Source: Torreya grandis
Lineage: Eukaryota; Streptophyta; Pinopsida; Cupressales; Taxaceae
Reading direction: 5' to 3'
Length of the DNA stretch: 64,000 bases
Assembly (NCBI GenBank): GCA_037957365.1
Contig: JARHVA010004808.1
Coordinates: forward strand, 509,501-573,500
Shown: piece by piece, positions 1-12,020 of the stretch
Position numbering within the stretch: position 1 is the first letter of the stretch
Layout: the number at the start of each line of letters is the position of its first letter
Position numbers and translations under genes: made by a program
The notes under the pieces: generated by a model
The model's database searches: none
What the model saw: the letters and a program-made list of their open reading frames with translations, nothing else
What the model was told of the DNA's origin: nothing

Positions 1-161
1 AGATGGAGGATGAGTTTATAACACTATGCCAATCCATGTTAATACATAAAACAATAAAAATTCCAACAAAATTATATTAGGTATTTTATATTTTCTTACA
101 CAAAATCTACTAATGATGAAATTAAGGTGTATGAATTTACATCTAGAGTATATAACATTCA

Positions 162-1450
162 CTTGTATTTTATATCTATAAATGTATATGGTGTCATACT
201 AACATAGATAGATGTAGTAGTGGTTGGCCCACTACGTAGCTCAGTAAATTGAAATTGTGATGTTGAAGGTAATGTCTCCTCCTATAACACAAAAGAATAC
301 ATATATATTTAATTTGAAAATATAACTTAAAAATTGAACATGAAATTTATATAAATGATACCTGCATGCATGTAGATACCAACATATCCAAACCAAACAT
401 GTGTACCAATAAATCATCATTTAAGATCATATCCTCCAATCCCCCTAAAGTGACACCATCATCATTTGAAGTTTAAATACATATAACACCATAAGATCTA
501 CATGGGTGGGGTTGGGTATGCCCACTAGGTGGAGTATCTCAAGCATATATCTTTGAAATCCTACTCATATGATGAATGAGTGTATCAATAAGTGTACTAA
601 ACACATGCAAAGTGTTAATCTCCATAGCCTCCTTCACTGTAAAGGGAATATATAGATAAAGCGGCTTTTGGGTAGGGATCCTTGTAGGATAATTAGGCAC
701 ATGATGTATCCCTAGTCAATCCTACACATATCCTTTCCCTCATCCCTAAAACTCACCATAGTCAAAATAGTTTGGAATCTCATTGGGGACAAAATCATAG
801 TATAATTTCTTTAAAAAATATAATGGGATCTCATGGTTTTTACATGGTGGATAATCAAACACCATCCACCATCACTCCCAAAAATTGGATTTAATCAAGT
901 TGTGTTGGCATTAATGGATTGGGCAAATTTTCATCATTATTAGAAATGGTGCATTGGTAGACAGGTCGATGAATATGATATAAATTTGTTCTTTTGTTAT
1001 TTCTTTCCTATTCACCTCATATGCTATCAATTTTTTAGCATAGTAATCCCTAAAACTATCCCTATATGAGATTCATTTATCAATTTGACTCATTATCAAG
1101 TCAACTTGACCTAACTCTAACTTAAGGTATTGGTTAGATAGGTATGGTGGGTTTTAGTGGAAGTGGGATCCCTCATTCTCCTATTTATCTACTCAATTTC
1201 AATTTTTTTCTCCACTGTGTGTGTATCTATATCCTCCTAAATACTTGGGGGATCTAGTGGAACTGTAGGAGGGTTAAGAGGGTTAGGCAAAGGGTTAGGA
1301 GGGTTAGGTGGAGGGTTAACATGCTGACTTATTGCAAAAAAATTACAAATTAAACTATGCACAAAATAAAAAATTGACAAAAATTGATTTAATTTACTAT
1401 TACTTACCTCTTCTTCACAATGACATCATCGATTTCACTAATGCGGGATT
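162..1450 (-). pseudogene. Possible decayed three-exon gene, family unknown
   Basis: I do not recognise the product. On the minus strand a short open stretch (about 1,450-1,408) ends at a textbook plant donor, AG|GTAAGT. An intron of about 80 nt ends at an AG at 1,329-1,328, and the joined frame runs on into a proline/asparagine-rich segment with NPPNPLPNPLNPP-like runs (about 1,327-1,230). After a frameshift, a second frame continues to 362 with about a dozen stops between open runs of 20 to 60 codons. It ends at CAG|GTATC, followed by another intron of about 80 nt (361-282) with a T-rich acceptor. A third exon (281 to about 162) opens in phase with EETLPSTSQFQFTELRSGP. Seen: two similar-sized GT-AG introns with consistent phase and protein-like composition. 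Inferred: a dead gene or a domesticated transposon gene. In DNA this AT-rich, open runs of this size arise by chance fairly often, so confidence is moderate at best. It may continue beyond the left edge. Confidence 0.38.
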
Positions 1451-2511
1451 AAAACAAAAAAATCAACTATTAATGGGATCAAAACTAATAATTTCCATGC
1501 CGATGGGAGAAAAATGTGAATGGAAAGCAAAATACTAATGGGAGAGGAGAAAAATGTGAATGCGAGAGGAATAAATGAATTGGTGATTTCATTTTTTTTT
1601 GTTTTAATGTTTTAAGGAATGCATACACATTCCTTATAATTATAGTAATGTGTATGCATTCCTATATCACATACTCATTTTTATTGGTAAACAAAAATTT
1701 GTATGAATATGGCCTAGGTATCTCGATCTATAACACATATGTGTTATGTCCATAATGCATACTTGTTATCAGATAATGCATACACATTATGGTAAATGTC
1801 CACTAAATTATCCCTCAACTCCATGCACATACCCTTAGATATTAGAGTATTTATTTTAATTTTGATTCATTCAATACTTGTTTTGAGAAAACTTCATTTT
1901 ACAACTTAAATTTTTGGTTACTTATAAAGAAAAATGTCTTGTTATGTGTAGATTGAAATTTTTACTACATTCCTCTATTCCTTTAAGAAATACCTTATAT
2001 ATATACTCACCTTTATTAATTTGGGATTTCCTATTCTCAATTAATTAATATTATAAATAAACATTGCCAAGTTTATGCTGACTTACCTCATGGTAAAACC
2101 TCAATGTGGGTATTGTTTTATGTAAATATAACCTAAGGTTCAGTTAGTGATTGTACCTAAAGTTACTACTTCAAGTGTTAGAATACTCTTAAGCATACTT
2201 ACTATGAGAGATGATATACTTTATATCTCCATTAGATTGGTAGGCAATCGGTGTTCAATAGATTTTTTGTTTTTAGGTGTTGTTATGGCTACTCAACATC
2301 TAGGTAGTTGTAGTCTCCTTGCAAGGTGAAACTTTATAAAAGTCTAGTTGTGGTTGCTCAGCTAGATAGGTGTGGTAACACCTTATGGGATTGTAATCTC
2401 ACTAAATAAGGGATTGTAGTTCCTTTATTAGTTTTATTTGTTCTAAATTGGTTCTTGTTATTATAGGATAGTAGTCCAATTATAGGATTCAATGGGTTTT
2501 CTCCCCCAAGA
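1451..2511. other. No gene seen; short palindromes, possible LTR remnant at right
   Basis: No supported coding region. From about 1,500 to 1,560 a short direct repeat (ATGGGAGAAAAATGTGAATG-like, twice) is visible. A perfect hairpin lies at 1,616-1,662 and a 14-bp palindrome, AACACATATGTGTT, at 1,732-1,745. From about 2,130 the sequence takes on the look of LTR U3/R sequence leading into the copia LTR end at 2,512-2,704. I could not find a matching copy of 2,130-2,511 in the 3' LTR, so the left end of that element is unresolved. Confidence 0.5.
1616..1662. repeat. Perfect 16-bp inverted repeat (hairpin)
   Basis: GGAATGCATACACATT (1,616-1,631) and its exact reverse complement (1,647-1,662) flank a 15-bp AT-rich spacer. 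A related half-site, AATGCATACACATT, recurs near 1,775-1,790. It could be a small foldback or MITE remnant, or the core of a palindromic regulatory site. There is no target duplication or terminal motif to decide. Confidence 0.6.
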
Positions 2512-2704
2512 GGGTTTCCCACATATGTCATGTGTTATGTGTTTGATCTTGCATTGTCTCTCTTGTTCATTGCTATGAATGATATGTATGATTCATGAAA
2601 TGATTTTGGTAATTGATTAAGAGTTTGAAAGGATTGAAATTAAAGTTAGATTATCTGGGTTCACTAATTCACCCCCTCCCTCTTAGTGATTGTACCTCTA
2701 AATA
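2512..2704 (+). repeat. 5' LTR terminal segment of the copia element
   Basis: Runs from GGGTTTCCCACATATGTCAT to the LTR end just before the PBS and aligns with 8,670-8,853. Both copies share GGGTTTCCCACATATGTCATG, TTGTTCATTGCTATGAA, ATGTATGATTCATGAAAT, GATTAAGAGTTTGAAAGG, a TTCACxCCCCC tract and TACCTCTAAA at the end. The C-rich TTCACCCCC block just inside the LTR end is a hallmark of this copia group. Confidence 0.75.
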
Positions 2705-2705
2705 T

Positions 2706-2718
2706 TGGTATTATAGCC
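2706..2718 (+). other. Primer-binding site (initiator tRNA-Met type)
   Basis: TGGTATTATAGCC differs at two positions from the plant PBS TGGTATCAGAGCC, which is complementary to the 3' end of initiator tRNA-Met. It lies directly downstream of the LTR end and fixes both the orientation and the LTR boundary of the copia element. Confidence 0.75.
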
Positions 2719-2767
2719 AAGTCCTTTGGTAAATGATTGACAACTTGAAAGTGATCTAAGGTACAAT

Positions 2768-5278
2768 ATGGGTAGTCATCAAGGAGATTTATCTACTAAG
2801 AAAGAATAAATGTTTGGTGGATTAATTTATGCTTTTTGGATTGCAAATATGAGGACATACATCATGTCCCTCGGGTTTGATATTTAGCAATCTATTATGG
2901 ATGGTTATTCTACACCTACTATTCCTCTATCCAGTATTATAGATAAGAAGTTATTAGAGAACAATTCTAAAGCAATGAATACTATCACTTGTGGTATTTT
3001 AGATATTGAATGCACTAAGGTAATCTATTGTACATCTACCAAGGAAATGTGGGATAAATTGAAGACTATTTATGAAGGAGACTCAATAGTTAAGTTGGCA
3101 AAGTTGTAGACTCATTTAATATAATTTGAGAGTCTCAAGATGAAGGAAGAAGATTCTATGGCATATTTCATATAGATATTTTATGAGATTAAAACATCAT
3201 CATAGGTCTTGGAGAGAACCTTGAAAAAGCTACTATAGTTCAAAAGGTATTAAAGTCCCTCTCTCTTGAGTTTGATCCTAAATTATCTGCTATAGAAGAA
3301 AGTCATGATCTTTCTTAGCTGAATTTAGATGAATTGCATGGAATATTTACTACCTATGATATGAGGAAGAATGATGGTATACCAGTTAAGAAGGAATCAA
3401 CATTCAAAATAGAGATGAAGCCTAAGAAGAAGTTCTAAGGTAAGAAACCCAAGGAGGATGACATTTTTGATATTGATGAGGATGAACTGATTAATTTGTT
3501 TATAATGAAATTGAAATTAGGTTTAGGTAAGTACAAGTGTAAAATAACCTTAAAATGCTTTAATTATGGAGAGATAATACATTTTTATAGAAATTTCCCT
3601 CATAAGCATGATGATGAAGAGCATGATGAATATTAAGATGAAGACAAGAAGACATATAGGTCTAATAAGAAGAATAAAGTTTTCAAAAAGTATGACAACA
3701 AGAAGTTATTTAAGAAAAAGAAGGGTCTCTATACTAATAAATACTACAACTCATTAGATGAGAGTGAAGATCATGAGTCAGAGTGTGATCATGAAGGTGA
3801 TGGTCCTATTGAAGATGAAACCTTCTTCATGGTTGAGAAAGGAAGTTTCTCACATCAAAAAGAGTCTACCTGGATTTATTTAGATGATGATGAAGATGTG
3901 GTGGACTATGAGAATGCATTGATAAATTCTCTTAAAGAACTAAATATTGAGAATAAGATTAACAAGAAGATGAAGTCTCAACTCAAATACTATGAGGATA
4001 AATTCAGTGTGTATGAAGCAAGAATGAATGAAGACACCAAGGAGTATGAAGATATGGTCAAGCATCTCAGTTGTCAATTGGAAATCCTATATACAAGCTT
4101 GAAAGCTAAAGAAGATGAATTTTCAAAATATCTAATTGAAAATGAGTCATAAAAATCTGAGTTAGAGAAGATAATCTAGCAAGGTGAAGTCATTTGTGAG
4201 ATTTGAAAAGATCTCAAGTCATCTAGACAATATTTTGAATGATTAAAATCATGCAAGTGATAGAAATGGTATAGGATATAAAGAATAATTAGAGAATGAA
4301 ACTCAATAGAAGATGAGGACTAATGTGAACAAGAAAAATTTGAAGTTTAAGATAAATTAGATCAGATATACAAATGCCATGAGGTATGTAAGTTTCAATA
4401 GTTATTATTACACATGTAATAAATTTGGGCATAAAGCTAGAGAATGCAAGAGACCTGTTAGAAATGAGTTTGAATGGAACTATGATGGAGGTCATTATTC
4501 AAAAGGTGTGAACAAAGTTAAGTGTTTCAATTGTCTTGATGTGGGACACTTTGCAAACCATTTTCCACATAAGGTTAGAAAATATGAGTTCTCTCTAAAA
4601 AGAGGAGGTCATTTCATTTATCATAACATAGGACACCTTGAAAGTTTCTATCCAAAAAAGTTAAGACAAATTGTGATTTCATCAAGGATTATTGTTTGAT
4701 ACAACTATGATAAGATTGGCTACATTGCTAGATTCTACAAACAAAGGTCATCAAGTCAAAATGAGTTCAATCAGGTTCCTAGATTGCAAGAAAGAAGGAA
4801 AGTCAACTCATATAAGCTAAAGGTGGTAAGTATGAGTCATGATGAGACTTTAGGTAAAAATAATTTGTTTACTATGGTGAAGAATACTATAGAAGTTGAG
4901 GAGTGCCAAGGGATCTCATTGTCTGCTCATGTTGTGAATGATGAGACCAAGTTCAAGAAGAAGACCAAGGTACTGGTTGAGGCTAATTTTGAGATGTGTA
5001 TGGATCCAAGTGAACATCATGACATTGATTAGCATGTATCATGAAAATAACATCAATTTTTAGTACCTAGTGATGGGGTTCCTAACTGCAAGTTGGATTC
5101 TTTAGATGAAAAGGTATGTCATGAATCTATGTTGTCTCCATGTATTGTCCATTCAATCCTAGAAGAAAATGAGAATATTGTAGTGGTTGAGCATGTTACT
5201 TATATTAAGCCTAAGAATAAGAAGAATAAGTATAATAATTATATGACCAAAGAGGAGAATGAATATGAGGAGTTATGA
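2768..5278 (+). pseudogene. Copia gag pseudogene
   Basis: Nucleocapsid/capsid polyprotein of a Ty1/copia element, broken by many stops and several frameshifts. From the ATG at 2,768 the N-terminal gag motif reads FWIANMRTYIMSLGFD, then ENNSKAMNTITCGI and MWDKLKTIYEGDSIVKLAKL, matching the UBN2-type gag common in plants. A lysine/aspartate-rich stretch follows (about 3,400-3,840), then a predicted coiled coil (about 3,829-4,150). At least five zinc-knuckle relics lie near 3,556, 4,405, 4,530, 4,620 and 4,700. The best is KCFNCLDVGHFANHF, a CCHC box with the last Cys changed to Phe; others have Cys to Tyr or Phe. The tail (about 4,780-5,278) is acidic/lysine-rich and ends at a stop. No protease, integrase or RT follows. 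Confidence 0.8.
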
Positions 5279-6666
5279 TCAAATCCTAGTTTCACATTAT
5301 TATAGGACATTGTGAAGTAGGGTGTCTCTATCTATGCTTCTTAAAAGACTCGTTTCAATGGAGAAGCAAGTGTTTCTATGTATTTAATGTCTACAAGGTT
5401 TGAATGGGTGTTTCCAGTTAGCCTAATGAGATTTATTCAATTTAAATAAGATTTTTAGGCTTATAAATATCTGTACACTTCTTTTTGATGTGTTCCAAAT
5501 AGTTTTATGTCTTGATGATCCTATTTGTGCCAACTGAAGATTTTTTAATGTTCTTAGTTTTTTCAGTTTTGACTTAAGGGCAAGTAGGCCTAAAATGAGT
5601 TATATGAATTAAAATTTTCCAAAGTTATGGAGGCTCAAATTTTTGTTTATAAATGTGTGATTGTTATCTCCAAGTGTGTAATAAGTTTTAGAGGTGTACG
5701 TTGACCAAAAGGAGGCTTGTTGACCTTGTTTGTTTTAAGTTTTTATAGTTTTGGGCTATGATAGAAAAGTGGTTTTCTTTATGATTTCAAATATATGGAT
5801 TATTAATATGTTTAATCGACCAAATGGGTTGTCAAATCAAGTTTCACAAAGATCTTAAGGTTTGTGGATTTCAAATTATTCATGTTTTTGTCAAGATGGA
5901 GTCTTAATTGGCTAGTAGGTTTGTGAATGAAGTATATTGCATAGGATGATCTAGGTGATGAAAATTTGTGTGATTTAAGTGGCATATGAGAGTGATATAT
6001 ACATGAATTTTCAAGTCTTAAAGGTGCATCTATTGAAATTTTTTGGCTCTACAAGTTCTAGGTAAGGTTACAAGGAGTCTAGACAAACCTAGTAATGAAG
6101 ATGTGATGATTTTGCTCAATTTATCCAAAATATCAGGGCATTTTTTTTTCAATGTAATTTATTTGGTTTTTATATTATTTTTCATATTTGTTGAGTGGCA
6201 TGAAGTTCTATTGGTGGTCTTTATGGTAGCTTGAGATAAAAGGCTAGTAAGCCTTTATGGTGGTTCTTCAAGGTGTGTGGAGATCTGAAGATGCTTAGGA
6301 GGTGAAATTGCTTATAAATATAAAGGGGGAGTGCCTATTAGATGTCTCTTGGTGATTTCCATTGGATTTTAGTACTTTTATGTGTTCTTTATTCTTTTGT
6401 TGTAGTGTTTGGTTGAAGAGAGTATTGGCATGGAGAGAAAGGAAGTTGATAATGCAGAAAGAGGTGGGCTCAAGGTAAGGGGGAGTTTATAATATATTTC
6501 CAAGATGGTCTTATCCTATTTGTAGTATTTTGAAGTCCTCAGGATCAGTTGGTTCCCACTTTGTCATTGTGTCAAAGGGGGAGAAAGTTACTATTGTGGT
6601 GTGCTTGAAGAGAGAGAAGGAAGATGAGTTGTATATTATTTTATGATGGGTCTTAACATCAATGAC
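5279..6666 (+). other. Internal region of the copia element without recognisable pol
   Basis: About 1.4 kb lies between the gag stop and the PPT, where more than 3 kb of pol would be expected. I see no integrase, RT or RNase H motif in any frame. The right part (about 6,400-6,660) contains GTCAAAGGGGGAGAAAG and CAATGACAAAGTGGGAGAT. These resemble the pre-PPT region of SIRE-type elements, where PPT-like tracts recur. Confidence 0.55.
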
Positions 6667-6678
6667 AAAGTGGGAGAT
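6667..6678 (+). other. Polypurine tract of the copia element
   Basis: AAAGTGGGAGAT lies immediately 5' of TGTTGGAG, the classic PPT/3' LTR junction of plant copia elements. It primes plus-strand synthesis and sets the LTR start at 6,679. Confidence 0.7.
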
Positions 6679-8853
6679 TGTTGGAGAATTGTAAATGATG
6701 TCATGGAGGCATTAAATTGAGTGGGTAAATTTCCTTATTATTCTAAGTGACAATAACAAAGTGTGCAATGTGCTTGTCCTAATATGCTTGAAGGAGGCTT
6801 GGTTGATCTTCAATTTTGGCATGGTTAGAGATGTTCAAAGATGAATATGGTGATTTGAGCATATGAAATGGGTCCTATCAGAATTCAATAATGATTTAAT
6901 TTATTATGTGCATGAGAAAATTTCATCTGGTTGATCATTGTTTTCATCTAGAAATTTTGAGTCTATTGACAAAAAATCTAAGTAGGTAGTTTGCTAACAT
7001 CATCATTACCACATGTGGATGAGTCAGGGGGAGTTGGTCATATTATTGTGATCACATTTGTGCCTAGTTAATATGTGATAACTTTTTTTTTATGAAATAA
7101 ATTGAAACATAAGATATGCAGGTGTAAATTTGGGCTCTCAAGCAGTTTGACAATGTTTTCCCATACTTAGCCAAATTTGCAATGTGGCAAGAAAAGTTGA
7201 GTAGGCATTTTGATGTAGTTATTTTAAAACATTTGAAGGTGTTAGGAGAATTTGATAACATGGGTTTACTAAATTTTTTTCATATTTTATATGTACTAAA
7301 TTTTAGGTCATGCAATGAAGCATGATAAAAGATATACATGTTCAAAATTGGCCTTCCAGGGAGTTTTTTGACATAGTTAGCTCTATGGTAGAAAAATATG
7401 AGTGAGTAGATTAATAGAATTATATATTTCACACACAAAGGTTTCAAGATAATTTTGATACATTAATATATTCTACTATATGAGGAGATCATATGGATCA
7501 TGTTCCAAGTTGTGAGATTGAGTAAGGCAAATGTTATCAAGGAGCAAAGATGGCCTTCCAAGTAGATTGAAATGGTCACTATACTTAGCCAAATTTGTGA
7601 AGGGTAAAGACTAGGACCAAATAGAGATCTAATGGCTCATGTAAATTCATACTAACTGAGATAAATGGTGCATTTTTATTTTAATGTGTCAAAGGGTTTT
7701 TTGGTTAATGAAGTTAAAAATTGAGCTCCTTACAAAAAGATCAATGAGATGTGTTTGTTCCAAGGTATCAAGAAGCAATGAGATGAGGACAAGTGCTTTA
7801 TATTTAACATTAAGTAGAGATAAAGACCAAGCATATTCAAAATATCAATAGTGATAAGATGTTATTACATAGATATATCAATGGTACATACTGTGCAAGA
7901 TAATTTTAAGGTGTCCAATATTTAACATAGATAAAGATCAAGCTACATATAGGAGATCAACAAAGTGCAATAAGTCAAATAATAAAGATGAAAATCCAAA
8001 AATGAGTGATGAAAGGTAAATTTTGAGATAATTTAAGGAATATAAATTTTTCATGATTAATATAAGATTCAAGGACACGAGATGATAGCATAGTGTCAGA
8101 GGTTTAACTGTGATCATTGGCTTTTGAATATTTGAATTTTACAAAGGAAGAAACTAGTGCTTTGTATTGTGTCCATAAATTTTTATCCAGGATGAATCCA
8201 AAGGTGATATAAAAAGAAAAGTTGAAAAGGACTCCATGTCACATATAAATAAATTATTTTAAAGGTTTGATTATTTTTACAATCAAATATATTAAGATCT
8301 AAAGTTGATTGTGTGTTTGACTATGTTTTGCAAGTAACCCGAGAAGGATATTTGTGTTTGTTTTGATGATGTTTTGATGTTTTATGATGTCCTAGATATT
8401 GGAAAGTATTTTGGACTCCTTATGGATGATTTTTATGGTCTTTAGAGTTTTGAACAATTGATATTTTGAATGAATAATGCTTTAGAAGTTGACTATGTGT
8501 TCATTCATGGTGTTCCTATGTATACGATCATTGTTTGAGTTGATTAAACATACATAGAGGTGAGTAGAGATGACTCTGATCATTTGAGGATATTTAAGGG
8601 GTCATGTGGAGTTGACATATGCATTTGGAGTTGGTCCTATGTTATTTTTTTTCTTGATGAAATGATAAATGGGTTTCCCACATATGTCATGTGTTATGCA
8701 TTTGATATTACATTGTCTCTATTGTTCATTGCTATGAACAATATGTATGATTCATGAAATTCTTGCTATAATTGATTAAGAGTTTGAAAGGTTTGAATTT
8801 GGATTATATAAGCTCATTGATTCACACCCCCCTCAGTTATTTTACCTCTAAAA
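6679..8853 (+). repeat. 3' LTR of the copia element
   Basis: Starts TGTTGGAG after the PPT and ends around TACCTCTAAAAA, matching the 5' LTR end. At about 2.2 kb it is long, but long LTRs are known in the SIRE/Maximus group. Inside are three related blocks about 200 bp apart (about 7,129, 7,348 and 7,549), each with GGCCTTCCA- or GGGCTCTCA-like sequence followed by a CATACTTAGCCAAATTTG-like tail. They are probably degenerate internal tandem duplications. The right end abuts the truncated Y-family LTR at 8,854. Confidence 0.6.
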
Positions 8854-10680
8854 AGTTCACCGCCTAACCTTTAGTCATAATTAAGCTACTACTCTAGACA
8901 CCCTTGAGCTTGAGACTCTTAGATCTAAGCATGTTTACATCACTTGGTAAAGGAAAGTATGGATATATAAGTGAGGTTATTTTAACACAAGGGAATGACT
9001 ATGCACCACCTATAGTCCTACTCTCAATAATTAACCAAGGAGAATCTTAGTCACAAATATAAAAAATAATCATGCAATGATTTTTAAATTAAAGTTAAGC
9101 ATTCATAAATATAGAAAATGAGCAAGAAATATTTCATAGAATAAAAAAGGCCCTATATTTTATTTGATATAAATAGGATATGTCACTAAAATTCTTTCAT
9201 ATAATAGTCATAGGAGGGTTGAGTAATCTACCATTATGCATTAGCACAAAAGGGATTAAAAACCTACTTCCACAACATTCATAAGAGGGTTAATAAATAT
9301 ACCACCATGCCCAACATGGGAGGGCTTAAAAATATACCACCATGAACATGTTAATCATAGTAAAACACCACATGATGTCATAAAAACATTTATAAACTCA
9401 AATAAGATGCTGAGACATTCTATTCAAGAAAGGAAGAACACAAGCTCTCCAAAGCCCTTGACTAGTGAAAATATTCATGGAGGAGAATGAATAACCATGG
9501 AAAGAAAATAATATAAGTAGAATAAACCAAGTGGTCTTCTTCTCCTTCAAACCAAATAATCAAATAGAGAATAAAACTATTTTTTTCAAAGGAATATGTT
9601 GTAAAATAGTTAATAAAAATCCCACCCAAGTATTGTAATACCTCCTAAGTGTTATCATTCAATTTTCTAAGTTACTTGACTCTCCTAACTAGCTCTTCCT
9701 ACTTGATGTTATTTCTTATTTTCTCTCCTCTACTTAGTCTATTCTTTATTTTTAGAATGTACCAAACATCCCCAAAATAGAGAGCTTGAATTCTACATAA
9801 AGATGTCCTAGACTCTGCTAACCACCCTCTGTTTGCTAGACCATGCCTCATTTTGGCATGTTATTTGTTAAATTTAATTAAGATGCATGGTAGTTTTTTA
9901 GGATTATGTGGTTTCTTCCTAGACTTACCTCTTTTCACACTAGGTTCAAGACTAAGGTAATCAATGGAATATCTATCGATCAACCAATAAACATTCTAAA
10001 CATTGGTTTAAAGTTATTTAGGTCAAGAGATATAAGTTTCACCAAAGAATATTAAAATATAGATGCTTAATCAACATGATATGTATGAAAATAGTGTCAT
10101 AGGAAACTGATCACTTGGCACGGGTTTAAGAAAGGTTTAAGTTAAAGTTGCTTAGTGATATAACCATGCTTGGTGTAGTATCTATCCTTTATTGAACATT
10201 TTACTATTCTTACACACTCATTTCATACATAAAATTCCTCTAATCTAATAGTTGAAGCTACATAATAAATCAAAATAGGGCACTTGGTCAATATTAAACA
10301 ATCAACATATCAATAGATATAATCATCTTTATAGTTAGGTCTTCATAACCTTATATACATGTAATTTCCAATTCACAAGATTAGGAGCAATGATTTCAAC
10401 ATCATTTAAGTCAATCTATCACATGGACATAATCAAATGCATACTTAAAACATCTCATAAATGAAATACAAATAATTTAACTTTCATAAGTAAACAATCA
10501 AAAAATGATTGATAATAGGTCTTTCTCATGGTTCCCAACACATGAAAAGCCTTCACAAAATCCTTATATGCCTTATATGGATTTAATTTATCAATATAAT
10601 TTCATAATCAAAGTTAGATTAACCATAATCTCATCTTTATTAAATGTCAATATGAGAACTATACAAAATGGGGCATTATA
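8854..10680 (-). repeat. Truncated LTR of the Y family (third copy)
   Basis: Aligns throughout with 28,860-30,672 and 55,312-57,110, for example GTTCACCGCC, TAACACAAGGGAA, CCATGCACCACCTAT, and the terminus AAAATGGGGCATTATA. The right end falls exactly at the Y LTR terminus (start of the LTR in its minus orientation), directly against the satellite. The left end is cut where the copia 3' LTR ends. It is therefore the outer half of a 5' LTR or solo LTR from a second, independent Y-family insertion next to the array. No gene is seen in it. Confidence 0.85.
9209..9345. repeat. LTR minisatellite, about 36 bp x 4 (copy 1)
   Basis: Four degenerate units of the form (A/C)ATxGGAGGGxTTAAxAATxTACCACCATG follow one another. 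The same block is present at the equivalent place in both LTRs of the full-length Y element (29,217-29,355 and 55,669-55,810), so it was already in the ancestral LTR. Confidence 0.75.
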
Positions 10681-12020
10681 TTTGGGGTGCTACATATTTT
10701 TAATTAGGCTTCTTGTAACAATATTGTTACATGTCATAATTCATAACAATGGGACAATTTATAGAAATATTTTAGATGTTTCATATTTTGAGTTAAGATT
10801 CATATCCTAATGTCATTACATGGTACAATTTACAACACTGGGACAAATTTTAAAAATATTTGGAGTATGGCATATTTTGAGTTCATTTTCTCATGCCAAT
10901 ATCATTGATCGGTGCAATTCACAATAATGGGAAATTTTTTGAAAATAATTGGAGAGTCACTATTTTGAGTCAATTTTCCCAGACCAATGTCATTGCATGA
11001 CATAATTTATAACATCCAGACAAATTTTGGAAATATTTGGGGTGTTGCATATTTTGAGTCAAGTTTCATATACCAATGTCATTGCATGATGCTATTCATA
11101 ACACTAGGACAAATTTTAAAAATCTTTGGGGTGTTGCATGTTTGAGTCAAGTTTCCAATACAAATGTCATTACATGATGTAATTTGAAACACAAGGAAAT
11201 TTTTAAACAATATTTGGGGTGTTGTATATTTTGAGTTAGGTTTCCCATACCAATGTTGTTACATGACATAGTTCATAATGATAGATTTTTTTTGAAATAT
11301 TTAATTTGTTTCCTATTTTGAATTAGATTTATTCTACCAATGTTGTTTCATGATGTGGTTTGTAACACTAGACAAATTTTATAAAAATTTAATATGTTGC
11401 ATATTATGTGTTGAGTTTTCCATAACAATGTCTTTCCAATAATTTGTAACATTAGGACAAATTTTAGAAATATTTAGAGTGTTGTATATTTTGAGTCGAG
11501 TATCCCATACTAATGTCATTGCACTGTATAATTTGTAATAATGTGAAAATTTTCAAAAATGTTTAGGGTGTTGCATATTTTGAGTCAGGTTTCTTGTATC
11601 AATGTTGTTGCATGGTGCAATTCACAATACAAGGACAAATTTGAAAATTATTTGGTGTGTTTCATATTTTGAGTCAAGTTTTCTATACCAATGTCATTTC
11701 CTAGTGTAATTTACTACAATGGGAAAAATTAAGACATTTTGGTTGTTGCACATTATGAGTTAGGTTTCACTTACCAATGTCATTTTGTATCATAGTTCAT
11801 AACACTGGGTCAAATTTATGAAAATTTTAGGGTGTTTCATATTTTGAATCAATCTTCCCGTACCAGTTTTACTTCTTAGTGTAATTCTCAATTTTACTTC
11901 TTAGTGTAATTCTCAACAATGGGATAAATTTATAAAATATTTGGGGTGTTATTTTAATTCAGGTTTCCCATACCAATTTCATTGCATGACACAATTCACA
12001 ACACTGGGACAAGTTTCAAA

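Larger units (their letters stand above)
2512..8853 (+). mobile_element. Decayed Ty1/copia element, SIRE/Maximus-like, gag only
   Basis: The order is 5' LTR end (2,512-2,704), tRNA-Met-type PBS (2,706-2,718), gag (2,768-5,278), a region with no recognisable pol (5,279-6,666), PPT (6,667-6,678) and 3' LTR (6,679-8,853). The gag architecture (UBN2-type gag, acidic/lysine-rich spacer, coiled coil, repeated zinc knuckles) and the PPT/LTR junction GGGAGAT|TGTTGGAG are typical of plant SIRE/Maximus-type copia elements. The two LTR ends agree over about the last 190 bp. Upstream of that they do not match: the 3' LTR runs about 2.2 kb, while the 5' side has at most about 600 bp of LTR-like sequence. 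Either the 5' LTR is truncated or rearranged, or two related elements have been joined. Without pol it could only have moved in trans. Confidence 0.75.

Noticed and set aside
1265..1320. Telomere-like GGGTTAGG repeats
   Set aside because: Irregular spacing, neither TTTAGGG nor TTAGGG in tandem, and better explained as Pro/Asn codons (CCT AAC) on the minus strand.
2147..2329. Plus-strand 60-codon frame in front of the copia gag
   Set aside because: Lies in LTR-like sequence upstream of the PBS, with no motif and no context for a gene.
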